Assembly: GCA_028287135.1 (NCBI GenBank)
Contig: JAQBQE010000032.1
Coordinates: 1 to 64,000 of the forward strand
Direction of reading: 5' to 3'
Source: Myxococcales bacterium
GTDB taxonomy: Bacteria; Myxococcota_A; Polyangia; Haliangiales; Haliangiaceae
DNA length: 64,000 nt
Each line of letters opens with the position of its first letter. Position 1 is the stretch's first letter. The notes beneath the pieces were generated by a model, which ran no database searches, was not told the origin of the DNA, and saw only the letters and a program-made list of their open reading frames with translations. Positions 29,143-39,973 of this stretch are shown here, piece after piece. Position numbers and translations under genes: made by a program.

Positions 29143-29168
29143 TTGGCGCAACGCCAACCGCGTTGGCG
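29143..29168. promoter_or_regulatory. Overlapping palindromes with TTGGC half-sites (putative operator)
   Basis: Two overlapping palindromes lie in the divergent gap between the sigma-54 activator and the first VWA-like lipoprotein gene: TTGGCG-CAA-CGCCAA (29143-29157) and CGCCAAC-CGC-GTTGGCG (29152-29168). The second has the same GCCAAC-N3-GTTGGC core as the site at 31491-31507 before a paralogous gene. This suggests a shared regulator. Confidence 0.45.
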
Positions 29169-29236
29169 CGCGTGCCGCGGCAACCGCGCGGCATCACATC
29201 CACGCGGCTGGCGAGGCGCTTGCTGGGAGGACCGAC

Positions 29237-30307
29237 GTGCGTGTCCTCCTGATCGCGTCGTGCTCCTTGTGGTTCGCGTGCGCCGATCGCACCACCGCGA
29301 TGCCGGAGGACGTGGTCCAGGTCCGCGTCACCTACTTCGACATCCCCGAGCTCGTGCCCGCCCCGCTCGACATCCTGTTCGTCGTCGACAGATCGCCGGC
29401 CATGGCGGTCCATGCGCAGCGGCTCGCCGCCAACGTCCCGCAGTTCATCACCGTACTTGGCGACCGAGCGATCGACGATCTTCACCTCGGCGTGATCACC
29501 GCGGACCTCGGCGGCACCGGCTGTGGCGCCGGTGAAGGAGGCGTGATGCGCCACGAGGGCCTCGTGGGCTCGCCCTTCATCATCCACTGGGAGCACCTCG
29601 ACCGCAGCACGAGCACGAACTACCAGGGCACCCTGGGCGCTGCGTTCACGCAGATCGCGACGGTCGGTCACGGTGGATGTGCGGACCAGCGGCCGTTCGA
29701 CGCGATCCGGCTCGCGCTGGAGAACCCCCGCAACGTCGGGTTCCATCGGCCCGATGCGGCGCTGGCCATCGTGCTGATCAGCGGCGGCGATGATCGCTCG
29801 CAGATCTCGGGCGACGAGCTGGCGGCGTACCTGAAGACCTTGGTGGAGAACCCCGCCTCGCTGATCGTCTCGGGCATCTACGAGCTCGGATCGCCACGGC
29901 TCGACGCGTTCTTCACGAACTTTCCCGGTCGCTCGACGACGACCACGATCCACCAGGAGAACCTGACCGATGCGTTTGCCATTCTGAGCGGGTTCAACGG
30001 CGGGTGGGGGAGGAGCTTCGGCGACCCTTGCATGGAGGGAGAGCTGGCCGACGTCGACCCGGAGACTCCGGGCGCGCAGTACGACTGCTCGATCAGCGAC
30101 GTCCTGTTCGACAGCGGCGGGGACCGCAGCTTCGAGCAGACGATCACCGAATGCGCGCCTGGTTCGCTCGTGCGTCCGTGCTGGCGGTTCGAGCGCGATG
30201 TGCAGAACTGCCCGTTCGCAGGAAGTCTGCGCGTCCGGATCGACCGCCACGACTGGGCCGCGCCCGGGACCCACGTCATCGGGTACTGCGTCACCGAGGC
30301 CCCGTGA
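29237..30307 (+). CDS. VWA-like lipoprotein, paralogue 1 (degenerate MIDAS)
   Basis: A 356-residue lipoprotein (lipobox WFAC, C15) of the local VWA-like family. The hydrophobic strand LDILFVVD leads into DRSPAM, so the metal-site motif D-x-S-x-S has become D51-R-S53-P-A55. Family landmarks follow: DLHLGVITADLGGTGCG, YQGTLGAAF, CADQRPFDAIRLALE, FHRPDAALAIVLISGGDD and the C-terminal THVIGYCVTEAP. Cysteines CME, YDCS, CWRF, QNCPF and YCVTE are shared with paralogues. GTG 29237 has GGGAGGA upstream. The role is unknown; it is probably on the cell surface or in the periplasm. It ends 39 nt before paralogue 2. Confidence 0.75.
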   Translation: MRVLLIASCSLWFACADRTTAMPEDVVQVRVTYFDIPELVPAPLDILFVVDRSPAMAVHAQRLAANVPQFITVLGDRAIDDLHLGVITADLGGTGCGAGEGGVMRHEGLVGSPFIIHWEHLDRSTSTNYQGTLGAAFTQIATVGHGGCADQRPFDAIRLALENPRNVGFHRPDAALAIVLISGGDDRSQISGDELAAYLKTLVENPASLIVSGIYELGSPRLDAFFTNFPGRSTTTTIHQENLTDAFAILSGFNGGWGRSFGDPCMEGELADVDPETPGAQYDCSISDVLFDSGGDRSFEQTITECAPGSLVRPCWRFERDVQNCPFAGSLRVRIDRHDWAAPGTHVIGYCVTEAP

Positions 30308-30345
30308 CTCGTGATGGAAGTGCGTGTGCGCCGCACCAACGCCCG

Positions 30346-31461
30346 ATGATCCACCGAACGCTCTGTGCTCCGTTGCTACTCCTCGCCGCGTGCGTCGAGC
30401 CGGCACCGCCGGTCGAGCCGCAGGTCACGAGCCACGTCGCACGCCACGAGCTGTTGCTCCCGACTGCGAGCAAGATCGATGTCCTGTTCGTGATCGACAG
30501 CTCGCCCGCGATCGCCGGGCACCGCGCGCACCTCGACGAGCAGCTCCCAGCCCTCGCCGACGCGCTGCTCGATGCGCCGCGGGCGCCCGATCTTCACCTG
30601 GGCGTGATCTCTGCGGACGTCGGTGCCGTCGGGGTCAGCGGCTGCACCGCGACGGGTGATGGGGGCCAGATGAACCAGCGCGGACAGCCGATCACGGGAA
30701 CGTTCATCACCGATGCGCCGCTCAGTACCGGTACGCGCGTTCGCAATTACACCGGCTCGATCGGCGAGGTGTTCCGCGGCTACGCGAACGTAGGCGCGCA
30801 AGGCTGCTCGGTGTCGCGGCCGTTCGACGCGGTTCGCCGCGCGCTCGATCCGGCGACCAACCCCGGCTTCTTCCGGCCCGATGCGTACTTCGCAGTGGTG
30901 TTCGTCACCGCGACCGACGATGCGAGCGAGGTCGACGTCGCGAGCTTCGCGAAGGAGCTCAAGAGCCCGTTCGCCGATCCATACCGCGTGATCGTCTCCG
31001 TGATCGCAGGGCCCGCGACCGGCGCTTCGTCGTGCGGCGCCACGAGCGCGCCGCGCCTGCATGCGCTCGCCGCCAGCTTTCCCAATCGCAGCGGCGTCGG
31101 CTCGATCTGCGAGGCCGACCTGACCCCGGCGATCGCGATCATCCCTCAGCTCTACAAGAGCGTGCTCGCGATCCAGTGCTGGGAAGAGACCCCGCTCGAT
31201 GTCGATCCGTCGACGCCTGGCGATCAGCTCGATTGCACCGCAGCGCTCTACAACGCGACCACCGGCACCGGCGTCATCCTCGCGCCGTGCGGCCCGGCTC
31301 CGACCAGCCTGTGCTTCCGGATCGAGGACGAGCAAGCGTGTGACTTCAGCCCCGGATCCGGCCTGACCACGCGGCTCGAACCGCGCGCGGTTTCACTCCC
31401 GCGAGAGACCCGCGGCTGGGTCGAATGCGTCGTCGCCGGACCAAGCGATGAGAATCTCTGA
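30346..31461 (+). CDS. VWA-like lipoprotein, paralogue 2 (degenerate MIDAS)
   Basis: A 371-residue lipoprotein (MIHRTLCAPLLLLAACVEP, lipobox LAAC). Its VWA-like strand is KIDVLFVIDSSPAI, with D51-S-S53-P-A55 instead of D-x-S-x-S. It keeps DLHLGVISADVG, RVRNYTGSIGEVFRGYA, RPFDAVRRALD, FFRPDAYFAVVFVTATDD and the W-E-x-T-P-L-D-V-D-P segment. The C-terminus is divergent: the CYCVTD-like ending is replaced by RGWVECVVAG. It follows paralogue 1 by 39 nt and is probably cotranscribed with it. ATG 30346 is fixed by the signal peptide, because upstream codons belong to the antisense/other-frame reading of paralogue 1. Confidence 0.75.
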   Translation: MIHRTLCAPLLLLAACVEPAPPVEPQVTSHVARHELLLPTASKIDVLFVIDSSPAIAGHRAHLDEQLPALADALLDAPRAPDLHLGVISADVGAVGVSGCTATGDGGQMNQRGQPITGTFITDAPLSTGTRVRNYTGSIGEVFRGYANVGAQGCSVSRPFDAVRRALDPATNPGFFRPDAYFAVVFVTATDDASEVDVASFAKELKSPFADPYRVIVSVIAGPATGASSCGATSAPRLHALAASFPNRSGVGSICEADLTPAIAIIPQLYKSVLAIQCWEETPLDVDPSTPGDQLDCTAALYNATTGTGVILAPCGPAPTSLCFRIEDEQACDFSPGSGLTTRLEPRAVSLPRETRGWVECVVAGPSDENL

Positions 31462-31490
31462 AGATTCACCTGCCAACGATCGATCGCGAT

Positions 31491-31507
31491 CGCCAACGTT
31501 GTTGGCA
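31491..31507. promoter_or_regulatory. GCCAAC-N3-GTTGGC palindrome (putative operator)
   Basis: GCCAAC-GTT-GTTGGC is a perfect 6-bp-arm palindrome, about 100 nt before VWA paralogue 3. An extra GCCAAC half-site lies at 31472-31477. It matches the core of the palindrome at 29152-29168 upstream of paralogue 1. Confidence 0.45.
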
Positions 31508-31607
31508 GCCCGTCCGCGCTGTGAGAAAAGTAAGCGTCTGAAACTGCTGGCGACTCAACTTGGTCGCTCAGTTGCTCTATGCTGCGACAGCTTTTGGAGG
31601 GCCGCAC

Positions 31608-33035
31608 ATGCGCCATGTAACAACCGCTTCGTTCCTTGCTGTGGCCGCCATCGGCCTGATGACGGGCTGTCCCGACCGCACCATCTCGGAGGTCAATCCT
31701 CTGCAGGGTCGCGTCGAGTACAAGGACATCCCGGTCACCGTGAACCGTAACGTCGACATCCTGTTCGTGATCGACGACTCGCCGTCCATGGCTGACAAGC
31801 AGGCGAACCTGTCGACGAACTTCCCGAACTTCATCAACGTCCTCAACACGATCCAGGGCGGTCTGCCGGACGTCCACATCGGCATCGTGTCGTCCGACGT
31901 CGGCACCAAGGCGACGCAGGACGCGGCTCCTGGTCCCGCGATCGGTCAGATCGGTAACGGCGGCTGCTCGGGCACCGGCAAGTCTGGAAACCTCCAGATC
32001 TACGGCGCTCCGGTCACGAGCCCGTACATCAGCGATATCGCGAGCGGCACCACGGGTACCCGCATCAGGAACTACACCGGCAACCTCGACGCCGTGTTCG
32101 GTCAGATGGCTCGCGGCGCCGGCGCCGGTGGCTGCGGCTTCGAGCAGCACCTCGAGGCGATGAAGCGCGCGCTCAACAACAACCCGGCGAACGCGGGCTT
32201 CCTCCGCCCCGACGCCTACCTCGCGGTGATCTTCATCGTCGACGAGGACGACTGCTCGATGTCGAAGTCGTCGATGCTCGGACCGGAGAGCGCGGCTCTC
32301 GGACCGCTGCAGTCGTTCCGCTGCACCCGCTTCGGCGTCACGTGTGACGTCGGCGGCGCGACGGCCGACGCGATGAACCAGGTCGGCACCAAGTCGCAGT
32401 GCCACCCGAACGAGAACTCGGCGTACCTCGAGAAGGTCTCGCTCTACGTCGACTTCCTCAAGAAGCTGAAGACCGACCCGACCAAGGTCATCGTCGCCGG
32501 CATCATGGGCACCACCGAGCCGTTCCAGACCGAGCTTCGCTCGCCGCCCGGCGGTGGTACGGCGCAGCAGGCACTCGCGCACTCGTGCAGCTACCAGGGC
32601 GCGATGGGCCTCGAGGTTGCGGATCCGCCGACGCGCATCAAGTTCCTCCTCGACCAGTTCCCGAACCGCTCGACGTTCACGACGATCTGCCAGCAGAACC
32701 TGTCTGACGGTCTCATCCTGATCGCCCAGCTCCTCAAGACCGTCATCGGCGACCCGTGCATCGAAGGCAAGCTCGCGGACGTCGACGAGGCGACCCCGGG
32801 CCCGCAGTACGACTGCTCGGTCTCGGATGTCACCAACATCGGCAAGCCGAACCAGGCCGAGGCTGTGCTGCCCCAGTGCAACACGGGCAACACGAACACC
32901 CCGTGCTGGCGCATCAACGTCGACCTGATGAACTGCCCGGCGAGCGATCACTTCACGCTCAAGATCGAGCGCGGTGGCCAGACGCCGCCGCCCGAGACCC
33001 ACGTGATCGCCTACTGCGTCACCGACGCCGTCTGA
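31608..33035 (+). CDS. VWA-like lipoprotein, paralogue 3 (intact MIDAS)
   Basis: A 475-residue lipoprotein (MRHVTTASFLAVAAIGLMTGC, C21). The VWA strand NVDILFVIDDSPSM keeps a full D56-x-S58-x-S60 metal site. Other landmarks are DVHIGIVSSDVG, RIRNYTGNLDAVFGQMA, EQHLEAMKRALN, FLRPDAYLAVIFIVDEDDCS, FPNRSTFTTICQQNLSDGL and the terminal THVIAYCVTDAV. VWA domains bind proteins through a divalent metal; an adhesion or complex-assembly role is likely but unproven. ATG 31608 has GGAGGG 7 nt upstream. It is very similar to paralogue 4 over its whole length. A clear terminator follows. Confidence 0.8.
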   Translation: MRHVTTASFLAVAAIGLMTGCPDRTISEVNPLQGRVEYKDIPVTVNRNVDILFVIDDSPSMADKQANLSTNFPNFINVLNTIQGGLPDVHIGIVSSDVGTKATQDAAPGPAIGQIGNGGCSGTGKSGNLQIYGAPVTSPYISDIASGTTGTRIRNYTGNLDAVFGQMARGAGAGGCGFEQHLEAMKRALNNNPANAGFLRPDAYLAVIFIVDEDDCSMSKSSMLGPESAALGPLQSFRCTRFGVTCDVGGATADAMNQVGTKSQCHPNENSAYLEKVSLYVDFLKKLKTDPTKVIVAGIMGTTEPFQTELRSPPGGGTAQQALAHSCSYQGAMGLEVADPPTRIKFLLDQFPNRSTFTTICQQNLSDGLILIAQLLKTVIGDPCIEGKLADVDEATPGPQYDCSVSDVTNIGKPNQAEAVLPQCNTGNTNTPCWRINVDLMNCPASDHFTLKIERGGQTPPPETHVIAYCVTDAV

Positions 33036-33061
33036 TTCACGCACTCCTCTAGCGATCGAAG

Positions 33062-33086
33062 CGGGCCGGACCTTCCGGCCCGTTTT
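33062..33086 (+). terminator. Rho-independent terminator after VWA paralogue 3
   Basis: CGGGCCGGA and TCCGGCCCG form a 9-bp GC-rich stem with a 3-nt loop, followed by TTTT (33083-33086) and a further TTTT after CG. It lies 26 nt after the stop codon. Confidence 0.75.
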
Positions 33087-33087
33087 C

Positions 33088-33254
33088 GTTTTCGGGGTGA
33101 CGGAAAGAAAACGCGCGCGCACCAACGAGTCACATCGGAGGTACTTCATGCAACGAGCACCAACCCGCACCTCGAGCTGGTGATCGAGCGCGGTGGCGTG
33201 GTCCCCGACCCCGATGTCCACGTGCGGGCGAGCTGCGTGACGACGGCCTCCTAG
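33088..33254 (+). pseudogene. Internally deleted fifth VWA-like lipoprotein gene
   Basis: The 5' part (33088-33150) aligns closely with the untranslated leader of VWA paralogue 4 read on its own strand: TCGTTTTCGG, TGACGGAAA, GCACCAACG, ATCGGAGGT and then ATG in the same order. The 3' part (33168-33254) encodes HLELVIERGG and DVHVRASCVTTAS before TAG, matching the paralogue ending HFTLKIERGG...THVIAYCVTDAV. About 1.3 kb in between is missing and the two ends are out of frame. It is in inverted orientation relative to paralogue 4. Confidence 0.75.
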
Positions 33255-33272
33255 GGCGACCTGCGCTGAGGC

Positions 33273-33875
33273 TCAGGGCGCGTACGTCGCTGCCGGCTCG
33301 GACGCACGCACAGGAAGATCCGCCCACAGGTCTGCGAGATCGATCTCGATCGCCTCGAACGGTTCCGCGCGCACGCGCTGATCGTCGCGATGAACCGCGA
33401 GCGTCAGCCACTTGCCCTCGTGCAGGCGCAGGACCTCGACGGTTCGGTGGCGCGGATGCACGATCCAGGCGTGGCCGACGTTCATCGAGGCATAGATCGG
33501 CAGCTTGCGTGAGCGGTCGACCCGCTCGGTCGACGGCGAGAGCACCTCGCACACCCAGTCTGGAGCGATCGTGAACCCCGTAACGTCCTCGACGACCGGC
33601 ATCCGCTCACGTCGCCAGCCGGCGAGATCAGGAATCAGCACGTCGTCACCGAGGTGGAGCTCTGGCTCGTCGAGGATGATCCAGCCGCCCGGTCCTCCGC
33701 GGCCCCGGCCGAACGGAGGGATCAGGGATGCGCCGATCATCGAGCCCACCGAGGTCGCGGGGCCCGCCGGGCGAGGAGACACGTGGAGCTCGCCATCGAT
33801 GATCTCGGCGACCGTGTGCTCCGGGGCATCCAGAACGTCCTGGTAGGTCGCCCGCTTGGTGGTCGGCGCCGCCAT
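33273..33875 (-). CDS. Uma2 family (DUF820) endonuclease-like protein
   Basis: A 200-residue protein of the Uma2/DUF820 family, which has a restriction-endonuclease-like fold. Typical landmarks: EIIDGELHVSPRPAG at the N-terminus, DDVLIPDLAGWRRE with the conserved Pro-Asp, WVCEVLSPSTERVDRSRK carrying Glu and Lys of a PD-(D/E)xK-like site, and YASMNVGHAWIVHPRHRTVE. The biological role of the family is unsettled. ATG 33875 has TAGACT 6 nt upstream and no Shine-Dalgarno sequence. Uma2 genes are often mobile; this one sits next to a deletion remnant, so local rearrangement is plausible. Confidence 0.88.
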   Translation of the reverse strand: MAAPTTKRATYQDVLDAPEHTVAEIIDGELHVSPRPAGPATSVGSMIGASLIPPFGRGRGGPGGWIILDEPELHLGDDVLIPDLAGWRRERMPVVEDVTGFTIAPDWVCEVLSPSTERVDRSRKLPIYASMNVGHAWIVHPRHRTVEVLRLHEGKWLTLAVHRDDQRVRAEPFEAIEIDLADLWADLPVRASEPAATYAP

Positions 33876-33881
33876 TCCCGC

Positions 33882-33887
33882 AGTCTA
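33882..33887 (-). promoter_or_regulatory. TANNNT -10-like element before the Uma2 gene
   Basis: TAGACT on the minus strand lies 6 nt before ATG 33875. There is no Shine-Dalgarno sequence in between, so the mRNA is probably leaderless. Confidence 0.4.
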
Positions 33888-33959
33888 CCAGACGCGTCGT
33901 GACGCCATTCGCCGCGTGGCAGCGTCGAGGAATAGGGGTTGTGATAGGGTGCGCGCGTC

Positions 33960-35089
<1,130 letters not shown>

Positions 35090-35093
<4 letters not shown>

Positions 35094-36529
35094 TCGCTCG
35101 GAACTGCGTCGGTGACGCAGTACGCGATGACGTGCGTCTCGGGCGGAGGCGTCACCCCGCCACGCTCGATCTTCAGCGTGAAGTGATCGCTCAGCAGACA
35201 GTTCTCGGTATCGACGTTGATCCGCCAGCACGGCGTGTTGGTGTTGGTGGCGTTGCACTGCGGCAGCACATCCTCCATCTCGTTGGGCCTGCCGACGTTG
35301 GTGACGTCGGAGACCGAGCAGTCGTACTGCGGACCCGGCATCTCCTTGTCGACGTCGGACAGCTTGCCCTCGATGCACGGATCGCCGAGCACGGTCTTGA
35401 GCAGCTGCGCGATCAGCGCGAGGCCCTCGGACAGGTCTTGCTGGCAGATCGAGGTGAACGTGTTGCGATTCGGGAACTGGTCGAGGAAGAACTTCAGGCG
35501 CGCCGGTGGATCTGCGGTCTGGAGGGTCGTGGCACCCTGGTAGCTGCAGGACGGCCTGAGCGCCTGCTCGGGCGTGGCGCTCCCCGACGGAGGCCGGAGC
35601 TCGACCTGGAACGGTTCCGACACCCCCATGATGCCGGCGACGATCACCTTCGTCGGGTCGGTCTTCAGCTTCTTGAGGAAGTCGACGTAGGCACCCACCT
35701 TCTCGAGATACGCCGAGCTCTCGTTCGGGTGGCACGTCGACTTGGTGCCGACCTGGTTCATCGCGTCGGTGGATGCGCCGCCGACATCGCACGTGACACC
35801 GAAGCGCGTGCACCGGAACGACTGCAGCGTACCGAGCGCTCCGCTCGGCGGTCCGAGCATCGACGAGTGCGACATCGAGCAGTCATCCTCGTCGGCAATG
35901 AAGATCACCGCGAGGTACGCATCGGGCCGGAGGAAGCCCGCGTTCGCCGGGTTGCTGTTGAGCGCGCGCTTCATCGCCTCGAGGTGCTGCTCGAACCCGC
36001 AGCCGCCGGCACCAGCGCCCGTCGCCATCTGACCGAACACGGTGTCGAGGTTGCCGGTGTAGTTCTTGATCCGGGTACCGGGCATCGTCGCGCTGGCGAT
36101 ATCGCTGATGTACGGGCTCGTGACCGGTGCGCCGTAGATCTGGAGGTTGCCCGACTTGCCGGTGCCCGAGCACCCGCCGCTACCGATGCCTCCAATCGAG
36201 GGACCCGGTGCTGCATCCTGGGTGCCCTTGGTGCCGACGTCAGACGTGACGACGCCGATGTGCACGTCCGGCAAGCCGCCCTGGATCGTGTTGAGCACGT
36301 TGATGAAGTTCGGGAAGTTGCTGGCGAGGTTCGCCTGCTTGTCCGCCATCGATGGCGAATCGTCGATCACGAACAGGATGTCGACATTGCGGTTCACGGT
36401 GACCGGAATGTCCTTGTACTCGACGCGACCCTGCTCGGTATCTACCTTCGAGATCGTGCGGTCAGGACAACCGGTCGCGAATCCAAGCGCGGCCAGTCCG
36501 AGAAGCGACGCAGCAGTTCCATGGCGCAT
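35090..36529 (-). CDS. VWA-like lipoprotein, paralogue 4 (intact MIDAS)
   Basis: A 479-residue lipoprotein (MRHGTAASLLGLAALGFATGC, C21), the closest relative of paralogue 3 and nearly collinear with it. The metal site D56-D-S58-P-S60 in NVDILFVIDDSPSM is intact. Shared segments include DVHIGVVTSDVG, RIKNYTGNLDTVFGQMATG, EQHLEAMKRALN, FLRPDAYLAVIFIADEDDCS and the ending THVIAYCVTDAVPSD. The leader contains TCGGAGGTGCTCAC before ATG, which is also preserved in the deleted copy at 33088. The function is unknown. Its gene converges with the phosphatidyltransferase gene and the stop codons overlap by 4 nt. Confidence 0.8.
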
Positions 36530-36633
36530 GTGAGCACCTCCGATTCGCCCGTTGGTGCACGCGCCATTTCGTTTCCGTCACCGAAAACGACCGGCAGCCC
36601 TCCGGGCCGAAGCGCGTCGCCTCGACGAATTGC

Positions 36634-38148
36634 TCAGAGAGGCGCGGTCGACGGTGCGTGCAGCGGCTCCGCGCTCGGCGCGGCTGGCTCCTGGTGCACC
36701 GGCACGATCCGCGCGAGGTGCGCACCGAATCGCCACATGACCCAGCGGTGCACGAGGGCCTGGCTGTAGCGATAGATCAACCACGGCAGCTTCGGCATGA
36801 ACTCGTGGATCGCGGTCAGCAGGTGCTTGCCGTCGGGGGTGACCCGAAACTCGAGGCGGCCGCGCTTGGTCGGGCGCGAGAGGAGGCCGCCGGTGACGTA
36901 GAACAGCTGACGATCGGAGGCGCTGCGCTCGCGCGCGAACTGCAGCACGAGCAACGGACGCTTGAACAGCGGACCGTAGAACGAGCACGTGCGCTCGTGA
37001 TCGACGTCGACGCGAAAGCCGGGCCGCATGCCGCGCGGCAGCCAGCGCATGTACTCGTGCGCCGCCCATTCGGCATCGCGCCCGAGCGGCAGCGGGATCC
37101 GCTGGACCGAGCGGACGCCGGTGACCGGCACCGACGGAGCACGGCGATAGGCCGCGGGCTTCTTCGATGCTGCGGGCGTGATCGTGCCGCTCGCGGACGC
37201 GGCCGGCAGGCTCACGGCACTGGATGCACTCGCAGCACGCTCGGCAGCGAGGGACTGCGCGACGGCGGCGCGGAACGACAGACCGGGGAGACCCGCTTGC
37301 TCCTGCAGCCGGCGATCGCGGCACACCATGTCGTGGCGCAGGCTCTCGATCAGCGGAGCCACCAGCGCCTTCGGTGCACCTGTGATCAGCGAGACCCACA
37401 GCCTCGACAGCTTCGGCGTGATCACCGGAACACCGACGGCCTTGCGCGGCGTGCCGAGCTCCTCGCCGACGATCTGGATCATCTCGCGGTAGCGCGGCGC
37501 ATCGGGACCGCCGACGTCGTAGGTCTGACCGTACGCATCGCGCCGACCAACGACGTGATCGATCAGCTGCGCGATCGTCTCGAGATCGATCGCCTGGCAC
37601 CGCCGCTCGCTCCACGCGGGGAGCACCATCGCGGGGAGCCGGCGCACGAGCCGGGTCAGGATCTCGAACGACGATCCACCGGGACCGACGACCATGCCGG
37701 CACGCAGCGTGGTGACCGGGACGCCGTGCGCGCCGAGCGCAGCCTCGACCTCGAGCCGGCTCGCGAGGTGATCGGAGAGCTCGTCGGTCTCGGGGATCAG
37801 GCCACCGAGATAGACGATCTGTTCGATCCCAGCCTTGTTCGCCGCGCGACCGAAGTTATCCGCGCAGATCAGATCGAGATCCGCGAACCGGCCCTGGACG
37901 AGGCGCGCCGACGGCAGCATCGAGTGCACGAGGTAGAGCGCGAACCGAGCGCCCTGCAGCGCCTGTTCGACATCCTTGAGCGAGAACAGATCGCAGGTGA
38001 TCAGCCGATCCCAGCCCCCGGTCGCTTCCTTGCGCCCGCGCGTGAGCCCCACGACATCGAGCGCATCCGCCCGGCTCGCGAGCTGCTGGGCGACGGCGTG
38101 GCCGATGAAGCCGGTGGCGCCGGCGATGACGATGGAATCCCGCGACAT
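36634..38148 (-). CDS. NAD(P)-binding SDR-like protein with C-terminal extra domain
   Basis: Residues 1-290 form an atypical short-chain dehydrogenase/NmrA-like Rossmann fold: the dinucleotide loop IAGATGFIGHAVAQQL, LVHSMLPSARL, QIVYLGGLIPETDELSDHL and VTTLRAGMVVGPGGSSFEIL. The usual YxxxK is not evident, so catalysis is doubtful. After an Ala/Ser-rich linker (300-335), residues 340-480 form a second domain rich in basic and aromatic residues (FYGPLFKRPLLVLQF, LPWLIYRYSQALVHRWVMWRFG). This layout recalls YbjT-like proteins with a DUF2867-type C-terminal part. It starts at ATG 38148; the FHA-GGDEF gene ends upstream on the same strand, 50 nt away. Confidence 0.8.
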   Translation of the reverse strand: MSRDSIVIAGATGFIGHAVAQQLASRADALDVVGLTRGRKEATGGWDRLITCDLFSLKDVEQALQGARFALYLVHSMLPSARLVQGRFADLDLICADNFGRAANKAGIEQIVYLGGLIPETDELSDHLASRLEVEAALGAHGVPVTTLRAGMVVGPGGSSFEILTRLVRRLPAMVLPAWSERRCQAIDLETIAQLIDHVVGRRDAYGQTYDVGGPDAPRYREMIQIVGEELGTPRKAVGVPVITPKLSRLWVSLITGAPKALVAPLIESLRHDMVCRDRRLQEQAGLPGLSFRAAVAQSLAAERAASASSAVSLPAASASGTITPAASKKPAAYRRAPSVPVTGVRSVQRIPLPLGRDAEWAAHEYMRWLPRGMRPGFRVDVDHERTCSFYGPLFKRPLLVLQFARERSASDRQLFYVTGGLLSRPTKRGRLEFRVTPDGKHLLTAIHEFMPKLPWLIYRYSQALVHRWVMWRFGAHLARIVPVHQEPAAPSAEPLHAPSTAPL

Positions 38149-38198
38149 GAGGTGGTCCGACGCAACTTGGATGCCACCACCCGTCCAGCGGTTACGTC

Positions 38199-39080
<882 letters not shown>

Positions 39081-39132
39081 GACGAACTACTCACGATGCC
39101 CGTCTCAACCCGGCGTGATCGCGTTGCTTTCG

Positions 39133-39161
39133 ATCTGACCGCAAGGGCCCCAGGCTGTCAA
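39133..39161 (-). promoter_or_regulatory. Putative sigma-70 promoter of the FHA-GGDEF gene
   Basis: On the minus strand a perfect TTGACA (39161-39156) is followed after 17 nt by TCAGAT (39138-39133). The start codon is about 50 nt further on. The -10 match is weak. Confidence 0.4.
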
Positions 39162-39190
39162 TGTATGCGGGGGTATGTTAAGCCGGCGGC

Positions 39191-39973
39191 GTGGCGGGTG
39201 GGACCGATGCCAGAGCCGCGTTCGATCTCGTCGGCGACGACGAGCTCGGGGTCGTGCTCGTCCACGGGTTCACCGGCACGCCCTTCGAGGTGCGCTACCT
39301 CGGCGAACGGCTCGCCCAGGCCGGGTTCACGGTCCACGCGCCTCGACTCCCGGGCCACGGGACCCGGGTCGAGGACCTCGATGCCACCCGGTGGCAGGAC
39401 TGGGCCGGGGCGGTCGACCGCGCCGTCGACGCACTCCAGCAGCGCTGCCGGCGGGTCGCCGTGGTCGGCCAGTCGCTCGGCGGCCTGCTCGCCCTCCACC
39501 TCGCGAGTCGGCGCACCGACATCGCGTGCGTCGCCAGCCTCGCCGCGCCGCTGTGGCTCGAAGGACTGTCGGCAAAGGTCGCACGCTGGACCCGACCCGG
39601 CGGCGTGCTCCAGCGGGTCCGCACGATCCCCAAGCTCGGCGGCTCCGACGTTCGCGATCCGCGGGCGAAGGCCGCCAACCCTTGTTACGACGCGATCCCG
39701 ACCCGCGCCCTCGGCGAGCTGATGGCGTTCATGAAGATCACCGAGGACGCGCTCCCGGCCGTGACCCAGCCGCTGCTCGTCCTCCACGCGACCCAGGATC
39801 ACACCGCCCCGGTCGCCTGCGCGACCCGGATCGCGAAGCGTGCGCGTGCGGTCCGGATGCGGATCCTGCCGCGCAGCTATCACTTGATCGCGGTCGACGT
39901 CGAGCGCGATATCGTCGCCGCCGAGGTCATCCAGTTCTTGAAGACGTCCGGAGGAACACCATGCGCCACGTGA
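39191..39973 (+). CDS. Alpha/beta hydrolase (carboxylesterase-like)
   Basis: A 260-residue alpha/beta hydrolase. The oxyanion region GVVLVHGFTGTPFEVR is followed by GFTVHAPRLPGHG, and the nucleophile elbow is VVGQSLGGLLAL (G-Q-S-L-G-G). The acid is in HATQDHTAP and the catalytic histidine in LPRSYHLIAVD. The pattern is close to Est30-type carboxylesterases and monoacylglycerol lipases. The coding region overlaps glpK by 13 nt, so glycerol released from acylglycerols could be passed directly to glycerol kinase; this coupling is an inference. GTG 39191 is chosen; TATGTT lies 11 nt upstream. Confidence 0.85.
   Translation: MAGGTDARAAFDLVGDDELGVVLVHGFTGTPFEVRYLGERLAQAGFTVHAPRLPGHGTRVEDLDATRWQDWAGAVDRAVDALQQRCRRVAVVGQSLGGLLALHLASRRTDIACVASLAAPLWLEGLSAKVARWTRPGGVLQRVRTIPKLGGSDVRDPRAKAANPCYDAIPTRALGELMAFMKITEDALPAVTQPLLVLHATQDHTAPVACATRIAKRARAVRMRILPRSYHLIAVDVERDIVAAEVIQFLKTSGGTPCAT

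Noticed and set aside
29105-30406. N-terminal extension of the sigma-54 activator by about 430 residues
   Set aside because: This stretch is antisense to VWA paralogue 1 and has no domain; the receiver-like fold starts near GTG 29104.
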